NCBI GenBank assembly: GCA_016866415.1
Contig: VGML01000153.1
Location: 1 to 5,353, forward strand
Reading direction: 5' to 3'
DNA length: 5,353 nt
From: Bacteroidota bacterium
GTDB taxonomy: Bacteria > Bacteroidota > Bacteroidia > Flavobacteriales_D > Crocinitomicaceae
Below are positions 1 to 5,353 of the stretch, piece after piece. Position 1 is the stretch's first letter; every line of letters begins with the position of its first letter. Both the position numbers and the translations under genes were made by a program. The notes beneath the pieces were generated by a model that had not been told where the DNA came from, ran no database searches, and saw only the letters and a list, made by a program, of their open reading frames with translations.

Positions 1-1580
1 CTAATGTTACGATTGAAAATTCAGGATCTCAGAACTTGACTGTTACAGCAACAACTTTAAGTGGTGCAAACGCAGCGGATTTTAGTGGGACTTTCAGTGG
101 AACAGTTGGTCCAACAAGTAGCCAATCATTCACCTTGAATTTTGCACCAACAGGAACAGGAACACGTACTGCAACATTGAGTATTGCAAATGACGATAGC
201 GATGAAAATCCATATGTGATTACATTGTCTGCTGTTGGAACAGATAATTTAGCAACGGAACCAACTTCAAATCCAACCAATTTAACTTTTCCACTTATTA
301 AAGCATATACACTTGGTGGTCAATATGCTGCCGGTGTAAATGCTGAAAAATACATCGTGCTTTGGAAAAATGGTTCTGCAGTAACTGGTGTTCCAACGGA
401 TGGTACAACGTATAAAAGAGGTGATGTAATTGGTGATGCAAAAGTGGCATACATTGGAAGTGGAATGAGCTTCACCCCGCGTCATGTCATTGCTAACCAA
501 AATTATCATTTCGCTGTGTATGCATTCAATGGTCCAGATGGATTTGAAAACTATAAAACAACTGCTCCAGCAACAGGAAACGTGACGAGTCAAGGAGCTC
601 AAATTGGAAATTACTACAATGGAATTAACTCAAATTCCTCCTCATTTCTTACAAATTTATCTGCGTTAATTAATCCACATAATTTTGTCTCTTATTTTAA
701 TTACAAAACTACAATGATGAATCAATTTGAGATTCGTGATACTACCGCAGATCAATCATATGTAGTTTGTGTTTACTCGGGAGAAAGAAAAGTATTTAAC
801 GATCCTTTTGATTGGACAGCAACTGGTTATTCACGTGAACATACCTATTCTCATTCGTGGATGCCTACTTTCCCCGCAGACAATCCTGAACAAAAAGAAT
901 ACAACGACCAACATAATTTATACCCAACCAATCTTCAAAATGCGAATACGCCAAGAAGTAATTTGCCTCTAGATATTATTACAGGAAATACTGTATTTAC
1001 CTATTTAGGTTGTTCAGTTGGATATAACAGTTCCAATCAATTGTGTTTTACTCCGCGTCCTGAGCAAAGAGGTAACGCTGCAAGATCAATATTCTACATG
1101 GCAACTTGCTACAATGGTCAATTAGGAAACAACTGGCAAATACCGACAAATCAAAATCAAGACATTTTGAAACAATGGCATTATGCAGATTTACCTGATA
1201 ATTATGAAATTGCACGTCACGAATATATTTATTCATTGCAAAATAATAGAAATCCGTACATTGATTCAACTGATTTTGTATGCCATGTGAACTTTTCAAA
1301 TATGACCTATAATGCTTGTCAAGCTGGGTTACAAGAAAAGTTAGAAGCTAATTTTTCCGTTTTCCCTGTTCCTTCAAACAATAAAGTATATGCGCAAGTA
1401 AATGGAGTAAATATTACTTCATATTCGGTTACAGACGCTCAAGGCAGAACCATTCTAGAGGTTAATGGTCAAAATCTACCTGTGTTAGAACTTGCTGCTG
1501 ATAAATTCAAATCTGGAGTTTATATCCTAAAAGTAGGAACTGAATATGGTACCGTTCAATCTTCGTTTGTGATTGAATAA
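1..1580 (+). CDS. Secreted endonuclease I with T9SS sorting domain, 5'-partial
   Basis: The frame is open from base 3, so the true start and signal peptide lie upstream; 525 residues are visible, numbered from base 3. Residues 1-82 look like a choice-of-anchor-D Ig-like repeat (SGANAADFSG, then FAPTGTGTRTATLSI). Residues about 90-195 resemble the fibronectin-III-like domain of Bacteroidota exoproteins (NYHFAVYAFNG at 167-177). Residues about 204-430 match endonuclease I, a metal-dependent beta-beta-alpha nuclease related to E. coli EndA and Vibrio Vvn: REHTYSHSW with the Glu-His pair at 279-280 (His is the expected general base), DQHNLYPTN starting at 302, NTPRSN with Asn315 as the likely metal ligand, and NNRNPYID at 414-421. 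Residues 451-525 form a type A T9SS C-terminal domain (FSVFPVPSNN, SGVYILKV, final SFVIE). The predicted role is non-specific cleavage of extracellular DNA or RNA at the surface or in the medium. The active site looks intact. The stop overlaps the next start by one base. Family and sorting calls are strong; the substrate is inferred from the family. Confidence 0.9.
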   Translation, partial: NVTIENSGSQNLTVTATTLSGANAADFSGTFSGTVGPTSSQSFTLNFAPTGTGTRTATLSIANDDSDENPYVITLSAVGTDNLATEPTSNPTNLTFPLIKAYTLGGQYAAGVNAEKYIVLWKNGSAVTGVPTDGTTYKRGDVIGDAKVAYIGSGMSFTPRHVIANQNYHFAVYAFNGPDGFENYKTTAPATGNVTSQGAQIGNYYNGINSNSSSFLTNLSALINPHNFVSYFNYKTTMMNQFEIRDTTADQSYVVCVYSGERKVFNDPFDWTATGYSREHTYSHSWMPTFPADNPEQKEYNDQHNLYPTNLQNANTPRSNLPLDIITGNTVFTYLGCSVGYNSSNQLCFTPRPEQRGNAARSIFYMATCYNGQLGNNWQIPTNQNQDILKQWHYADLPDNYEIARHEYIYSLQNNRNPYIDSTDFVCHVNFSNMTYNACQAGLQEKLEANFSVFPVPSNNKVYAQVNGVNITSYSVTDAQGRTILEVNGQNLPVLELAADKFKSGVYILKVGTEYGTVQSSFVIE

Positions 1581-1582
1581 TG
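1578..1582 (+). other. Stop/start overlap (TAATG) coupling nuclease and lipoprotein genes
   Basis: The nuclease stop TAA (1578-1580) shares its last A with the ATG (1580-1582) of the lipoprotein gene. There is no room for a separate promoter and no Shine-Dalgarno-like run just upstream, so translation of the second gene probably depends on ribosomes finishing the first. This ATG is favoured as the start because it is followed at once by a well-formed lipoprotein signal. Coupling is an inference from the geometry. Confidence 0.7.
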
Positions 1583-2284
1583 TCTAAATTCTTTTACATA
1601 TTTTGTGTGGGAGCAAGTCTTATGGCTTGCTCTTCGCATTTAGCTGTAAATTCAACTAATAATAAACAGCCCATTTCAAGCGAAATAAGGCCGGACGAAA
1701 AACTATCCAATGAAATCAAGCCATACAAAGACTCATTGGATAAAAAAATGAATGAAGTTATAGGGAAATCAGAAACAGATTTCATCGTTGCAAGACCATC
1801 ATCGAATTTAATGAATTGGGTTGCGGATGCAATTTTTGTTAATCAAACAAGGAATGTTCGTCTGTCACAACCGTTAATTTGTTTACTCAATACTGGAGGA
1901 ATTCGTTCTTCAATCGGTAAAGGAGACGTTACACTTGGCGATATGTATAAGATAATGCCTTTTGAAAACACCCTAGTTTGGGTAGAACTTCCTATTTCGG
2001 TTATTCCTGAAATCGAAACCTACTTGACAAAATCTGGAGGTGAACCAATAGCAAATTGTAAATTGATCAATGGGAAATTAGAAATCAATGGAATTCGACA
2101 AAATGTAACTCATTTTTGGGTTCTGACCTCTGACTATCTGATGAATGGAGGCGATAAAATGGATTTTTTCAATAAGAAAACTAATTCAAATTCAACAGGA
2201 AAATTACTTCGCGATATTTTGATAGAAGAGTTGAAAAATCAAGGGACAATGATCGAAAATATGGAATTGAGAGTGAAAGGTTGA
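1580..2284 (+). CDS. Lipoprotein consisting of a stand-alone 5'-nucleotidase C-terminal domain
   Basis: The product has 234 residues. MSKFFYIFCVGASLMAC is a short signal with lipobox L14-M15-A16-C17, so the mature protein should be lipid-anchored at Cys17. A polar linker follows to about residue 50. The rest matches the 5'-nucleotidase C-terminal domain (UshA/CD73 family): SNLMNWVADAI at 75-85, NTGGIR at 104-109, GDVTLGDMYKIMPFENTLV at 115-133, and SDYLMNGGDKM at 184-194. In UshA-type enzymes this domain binds the nucleoside part of the substrate, while the metal-binding phosphatase centre lies in a separate N-terminal metallophosphatase domain. That domain is absent here; the protein is too short to hold it. 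In many Bacteroidota the two halves are encoded by adjacent genes, but the next gene here is an aminotransferase. The overlap with the nuclease gene suggests a shared role in handling nucleotides released from DNA. Domain identity is firm. Catalysis by this protein alone is doubtful, and it may need a partner encoded elsewhere or act as a binding protein. Confidence 0.88.
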   Translation: MSKFFYIFCVGASLMACSSHLAVNSTNNKQPISSEIRPDEKLSNEIKPYKDSLDKKMNEVIGKSETDFIVARPSSNLMNWVADAIFVNQTRNVRLSQPLICLLNTGGIRSSIGKGDVTLGDMYKIMPFENTLVWVELPISVIPEIETYLTKSGGEPIANCKLINGKLEINGIRQNVTHFWVLTSDYLMNGGDKMDFFNKKTNSNSTGKLLRDILIEELKNQGTMIENMELRVKG

Positions 2285-2320
2285 GAGTTAAGTATTGAGA
2301 AAGTTAAAATTTAGATTAGC

Positions 2321-3454
2321 ATGATTCCATTTAATAAGCCATACGTCACAGGAAAAGAAATTTCTTACATAAAAGAAGTTATTGCTTCAGAAAAAATAGC
2401 TTCTAATGGAAAATTCATGGCAAAATGCGAACATTTTTTTATGGAACGCTATGGTTTCAAACTTGCATTACTGACAACTTCTTGCACCACAGCTCTGGAA
2501 ATGGCTGCATTGCTTATTGACATAAAACCTGGTGATGAAATCATTGTCCCTTCTTACACGTATGTGAGTACGTCGAATGTATTTGAAAAATTGGGAGGAA
2601 AAGTTGTTTTCATAGATGCGAATGTAGAATTTCCGAATATAGATCCTGAGAAAATTGAAGGACTCATTACAGACAATACTAAGGCCATTGTTCCGATGCA
2701 CTATGCCGGAGTTTCTTGTGATATGAAACGCATTATGGAGATTGCTGTGCGACACCAATTATATGTAATTGAAGATGCCGCGATGTCAATAGATAACACT
2801 TACGAAAGCAATTACATTGGGAGTTTAGGACATTTTGCTGCCTTTTCCTTTCACGAAACAAAGAATATTTCTTGTGGAGAAGGAGGATTATTAGTGGTAA
2901 ATGACCCAAAATTTATTGAACGGGCAGAAATACTTAGAGACAAAGGTACCAATCGCAAACTATTTCTCAAAGGTGCTGTCGACAAATATGAATGGGTAGA
3001 CATCGGCGGTTCTTTTGCTCCAAACGAGATTACGGCAGCTTATTTATTTTCTCAACTTGAAAAGCTCGATTTTATTCAAAAGAAGAGATTGGAAATTTGG
3101 AAGACGTATACAAGCGAATTCGAAAATATTAAATCCTCTATAGTCGAAATTCCTAAAATTCCAGCTCATTCAAAGTCGAATGGTCATGGTTTTTTTATAG
3201 TTTGTAACTCAAAAGAAATTCGGGATTCACTCATAGCGTTCATGGCCAAAAAAGATATTCAGATCACTTTTCATTACCAAGCTTTACATCAGTCGAAGTA
3301 TTATCTCGAGCACAATCAGGCAATTTCTTTACCCAATGCCGAGCATTTTTCGAATGGTTTGGTGCGTTTTCCTTTATATACTGATTTGCAGATTCAGAAT
3401 GTCAAACAGATTTGTGGCGAGTTGAGGGAGTTTCTACGTAAATTTAGTATGTAA
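2321..3454 (+). CDS. rffA: dTDP-4-amino-4,6-dideoxygalactose transaminase (WecE/RffA type)
   Basis: This is a complete 377-residue DegT/DnrJ/EryC1/StrS aminotransferase, close to the 376 residues of E. coli WecE (RffA). That enzyme converts dTDP-4-keto-6-deoxyglucose plus glutamate into dTDP-4-amino-4,6-dideoxygalactose (dTDP-Fuc4N) in the cytoplasm, for surface polysaccharides. The start MIPFNKPYVTG matches the WecE N-terminus. Other matches are TTSCTTALEMAALL (52-65, PLP phosphate region), PGDEIIVPSYTYVST (70-84), VPMHYAGVSCDM (124-135), SFHETKNISCGEGG (176-189, Lys181 forms the PLP Schiff base), RDKGTNR (206-212) followed by VDKYEWVDIGGSF (220-232), and FHYQALH (317-323). Asp152 in EDAA should contact the PLP ring nitrogen; the residue three places on, usually Gln or His, is Met155. 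The 36-base gap after the lipoprotein gene has no clear promoter, so read-through from upstream is likely. Neighbours do not include other sugar-nucleotide genes except the remnant on the opposite strand. Family is certain; the exact sugar product is probable, since relatives act on similar 4-keto sugars. Confidence 0.87.
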   Translation: MIPFNKPYVTGKEISYIKEVIASEKIASNGKFMAKCEHFFMERYGFKLALLTTSCTTALEMAALLIDIKPGDEIIVPSYTYVSTSNVFEKLGGKVVFIDANVEFPNIDPEKIEGLITDNTKAIVPMHYAGVSCDMKRIMEIAVRHQLYVIEDAAMSIDNTYESNYIGSLGHFAAFSFHETKNISCGEGGLLVVNDPKFIERAEILRDKGTNRKLFLKGAVDKYEWVDIGGSFAPNEITAAYLFSQLEKLDFIQKKRLEIWKTYTSEFENIKSSIVEIPKIPAHSKSNGHGFFIVCNSKEIRDSLIAFMAKKDIQITFHYQALHQSKYYLEHNQAISLPNAEHFSNGLVRFPLYTDLQIQNVKQICGELREFLRKFSM

Positions 3455-3659
3455 AATGAATGTATTCAATTTCACGGTCAATGACCTCTTGCTTGAAAGG
3501 GCTAGTTTTTAAGATTTCGAGGGCTTCCTCTCTGGAAATCGATCCAACACAGATTTGTGAAGATAAAGTAGCTCTTCGGTAATCGATGTTGAATTTTTTG
3601 AATAAATAATAAGACTGTATAAAGCCAGTATACTTGGGTTTAAAACCAGAAAAACATTT
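3444..3659 (-). pseudogene. Remnant of an N-acetyl sugar amidotransferase-like gene (C-terminal end)
   Basis: Reading the reverse strand from 3659, 71 codons run open to a TAA at 3446-3444. An in-frame TGA lies just upstream at 3662-3660, and the frame has no ATG, GTG or TTG. The translation looks like real protein: YYLFKKFNIDYRRATLSSQ, then ICVGSISREEALEILKTSPF, then a charged tail REIEYI. From memory, this resembles the C-terminal end of N-acetyl sugar amidotransferases (WbpG/WbuX type), in which a KFGxDxRxAxLSS segment is followed by REEALEEL and a Pro-aromatic pair. Those enzymes are several hundred residues long, so most of the gene, including the ATP-binding and ammonia-transfer parts, is missing. 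Other reverse frames upstream of 3660 soon hit stops and show no continuation. The 3' end overlaps the last bases of the convergent aminotransferase gene. A surface-glycan role for the parent gene fits that neighbour. That it is a coding remnant is fairly likely; the family name is less certain. Confidence 0.5.
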
Positions 3660-3698
3660 TCATTCAATCCATAGAAATGTATTTTCTCAAAAAATAGG

Positions 3699-3706
3699 TA
3701 AATTAG
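3699..3706 (+). promoter_or_regulatory. Weak candidate -7 promoter element for the peptidase gene
   Basis: TAAATTAG lies 22 bases before the peptidase ATG and differs at one place from the Bacteroidota -7 consensus TAnnTTTG. No TTG is present at the expected -33 distance, so the match is poor. The surrounding stretch 3660-3728 is AT-rich, holds no coding frame I can support, and must contain the start signal if the peptidase is transcribed separately. The bases before the ATG (AAAATTTTAAAACT) are A-rich without a Shine-Dalgarno run, as is usual in this phylum. Confidence 0.2.
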
Positions 3707-3728
3707 CCATCACAAAAATTTTAAAACT

Positions 3729-5353
3729 ATGACAAGATTAAAAAACAGCTTACTAGCCATCGTATTTTTTGTTGGCTTTTTCGTTCGCGCCGACGAAGGA
3801 ATGTGGTTTTTGATGTTCATTGAACGACTGAACCACCGCGATATGCAAAAAATGGGTCTTCAATTAACTACTGAAGAAATTTACAGCATCAACAACTCGA
3901 GTTTGAAAGATGCAGTAGTTCAATTCAATGGAGGTTGTACGGCAGAATTGATTTCTAAAGATGGTTTGATTTTAACAAATCACCACTGCGGATACGACGC
4001 AATCGCTGAACTTTCCACGCCAGAGAAAGATTATCTTTCCAACGGATTTTGGGCAGCAACAAAAAAAGACGAGCTGAAGCCAAAATCACTTTATGTGCGC
4101 TTTTTCGTTCGAATGGATGATTGTTCAAAACGAATTTTAGCAAAAGTGAACGATTCGATGAATGAAGCTGAGCGAGAAAAAGCAATCAAAGATGAAATTG
4201 CACTAATTGAAAAAGAAAATAATGAGGGTGGAAAATATGTTGTTAGTGTTCGTTCGTTCTTCCAAGGAAATGAATTTTATTATTTCGTTTACCAAGATTA
4301 TAAAGATGTTCGATTAGTTGGAACTCCACCTGATAACATTGGAAAATTTGGGGGTGATACTGACAACTGGGAATGGCCACGTCATACAGGTGATTTTTCT
4401 ATGTTCCGCGTATATGGCGATGCAAATGGAAATCCTGCTGACTATTCGACTAATAACGTTCCATTAAAACCAAAACATCACTTACCAGTTAACATCAAAG
4501 GAGTAAAGGAAGGAGATTTTGCAATGATTCTTGGATATCCGGGAAGAACAAACCGTTGGTTACCCGCAGGTGGAATTGAGCAAAACGTAAAATTCGCTTA
4601 TCCAGCCTGGGTTGAAGCCTCTAAAACTTCGATGGATGCCATGAAAAAATACATGGATAAGGATGATGCCGTTCGCTTGAACTATGCTTCTAAATATGCA
4701 GGAATTGCAAATTATTGGAAAAACCGTCAAGGAATGATTGATGCTTTAACAGAATTCAAGACTTCTGAGTCGAAAGCAATTAACGAAGCTAAATTCAATG
4801 CCTGGGCAAACAAGAAAGAGAATAAAGAAAAATATGGAAATGTTGTTTCTACAATCAATGATTTCTATAAGGCAACAAACGAAAAATCAAGACATGATAA
4901 TTATTTACAAATCATGTTTCGGGGTTCAGAATATGCCCGTATTGCAAGAACTTTAGGACCTCAATTAGAAGCCTATGCCAAGGCAGACGATGCAAAACGA
5001 ACTGAAATGTATGAAGATGTGAAAGCTTCGGTTTCAGAATTTTTCAGTGGAATTTATCTTCCAGCCGAAAATGATATTCTAACAGATGGTCTTAATCTAT
5101 ATGCTAAAATGGCTGGATACAAACTTGTTCCTTCGATTGAAACAGCAAATAAACGTTACCATGGTGATTTAAAAGGGTATGTAAATAATTTATTCTCTTT
5201 AAGTTTCTTGACTTCCAAAGAACGCGTTTTAGCATTCCTTGAATTACCAAATGCTGAGCAACTTGCGAATGATCCAATCATGAAACTATCCAATGAAATG
5301 TTAGGTCATTTAAATGCAAGAACTGACGAATTGACTAAACTTCAAAATGATTT
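3729..5353 (+). CDS. Peptidase family S46 dipeptidyl-peptidase (DPP7/DPP11 type), 3'-partial
   Basis: 541 residues are visible before the window end; family members have about 700. Residues 1-21 form a signal peptide (R3 and K5, hydrophobic 8-19, likely cut after V19-R20-A21), leaving a mature end DEGMW typical of S46. The chymotrypsin-like half is clear: GGCTAELIS from 68, then LTNHHCGYD, with His86 next to Cys87 as the expected catalytic histidine and Cys70/Cys87 a possible disulfide. GKFGGDTDNWEWPRHTGDF follows, with Asp222 as the expected catalytic aspartate, and GYPGRTNRW starts at 269. Residues from about 290 onward fit the helical domain that caps the active site and holds the substrate N-terminus. 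The nucleophile Ser (GNSGSP region) and the residue separating acidic (DPP11) from hydrophobic (DPP7) P1 preference lie beyond the window, so specificity cannot be read. The enzyme should remove dipeptides from peptide N-termini in the periplasm or at the surface, supporting amino-acid feeding. A 69-base leader separates it from the remnant, so it is probably its own transcription unit. Confidence 0.93.
   Translation, partial: MTRLKNSLLAIVFFVGFFVRADEGMWFLMFIERLNHRDMQKMGLQLTTEEIYSINNSSLKDAVVQFNGGCTAELISKDGLILTNHHCGYDAIAELSTPEKDYLSNGFWAATKKDELKPKSLYVRFFVRMDDCSKRILAKVNDSMNEAEREKAIKDEIALIEKENNEGGKYVVSVRSFFQGNEFYYFVYQDYKDVRLVGTPPDNIGKFGGDTDNWEWPRHTGDFSMFRVYGDANGNPADYSTNNVPLKPKHHLPVNIKGVKEGDFAMILGYPGRTNRWLPAGGIEQNVKFAYPAWVEASKTSMDAMKKYMDKDDAVRLNYASKYAGIANYWKNRQGMIDALTEFKTSESKAINEAKFNAWANKKENKEKYGNVVSTINDFYKATNEKSRHDNYLQIMFRGSEYARIARTLGPQLEAYAKADDAKRTEMYEDVKASVSEFFSGIYLPAENDILTDGLNLYAKMAGYKLVPSIETANKRYHGDLKGYVNNLFSLSFLTSKERVLAFLELPNAEQLANDPIMKLSNEMLGHLNARTDELTKLQND

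Noticed and set aside
36..38. TTG codon that could be read as the start of the nuclease gene
   Set aside because: The same frame is open to the first bases of the window and the residues before it (NVTIENSGSQN) continue the Ig-like domain, so the gene starts upstream.
29..1299. Reverse-strand open frames of 83-106 codons (29-280, 282-602, 1048-1299) and a short forward frame at 769-972
   Set aside because: All lie inside the nuclease gene, have low-complexity or implausible translations, and no recognisable domain; they are shadows of the coding frame.
2281..2306. Imperfect direct repeat, TTGAGA plus GTTA twice, across the lipoprotein stop and the gap before the aminotransferase
   Set aside because: Only about ten matching bases, partly coding, with two copies; too short to separate from chance in AT-rich sequence.
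3453..3472. Palindrome TGAAT-GT-ATTCA just after the aminotransferase stop, as a possible terminator
   Set aside because: The stem is AT-rich, the loop would be too small unless a pair opens, there is a mismatch in the outer stem and no real T-run follows; it also lies inside the reverse-strand remnant.
3632..3647. Inverted repeat GGTTT-A-AAACC
   Set aside because: Four usable base pairs at most with a tiny loop; explained as coding sequence of the remnant.
1594..4185. Reverse-strand open frames at 1594-1785, 2468-2758 and 3955-4185
   Set aside because: Each is fully covered by a well-supported forward gene with clear family motifs, and none shows a protein family pattern.

Overview
The window looks like chromosome from a member of the Bacteroidota, most likely a flavobacterial lineage. 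The DNA is visibly AT-rich. It carries a secreted nuclease ending in a type A sorting domain of the type IX secretion system (T9SS), a short-leader lipoprotein, and a peptidase of family S46, a family common in this phylum. Shine-Dalgarno-like sequence is lacking before the starts, and the leaders are A-rich. The genus cannot be fixed from the sequence alone.

Layout. (1) Positions 1-1580, + strand, hold the 3' part of a large multidomain exported protein: a choice-of-anchor-D-type Ig-like domain, a fibronectin-III-like domain, an endonuclease I (EndA/Vvn-type) domain and a T9SS C-terminal domain. (2) Positions 1580-2284, + strand, encode a lipoprotein made only of the 5'-nucleotidase C-terminal domain; its start codon overlaps the nuclease stop (TAATG). 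(3) Positions 2321-3454, + strand, encode a complete PLP-dependent sugar-nucleotide aminotransferase of the WecE/RffA type, 36 bases downstream. (4) Positions 3444-3659, - strand, hold an open frame without a start codon that reads like the C-terminal end of an N-acetyl sugar amidotransferase (WbpG/WbuX-like). I interpret it as a gene remnant converging on the aminotransferase. (5) Positions 3660-3728 are a short AT-rich leader. (6) Positions 3729-5353, + strand, encode an S46 dipeptidyl-peptidase (DPP7/DPP11 type) cut by the window end before its catalytic serine.

How the genes may work together. The first two genes suggest a cell-surface step in using extracellular DNA: the nuclease cuts DNA, and a 5'-nucleotidase-like lipoprotein handles the released nucleotides. 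However, the lipoprotein lacks the metallophosphatase domain that does the chemistry, and no partner gene for it lies in the window. The aminotransferase and the amidotransferase-like remnant both point to amino-sugar synthesis for surface polysaccharide, so this spot may be a worn-down or rearranged glycan locus between two secreted-hydrolase genes. The S46 peptidase is probably an independent unit for periplasmic peptide breakdown. No RNA gene, CRISPR array or insertion sequence was seen. No complete unknown system is evident; the most unusual points are the catalytic-domain-less nucleotidase and the unlisted reverse-strand remnant.
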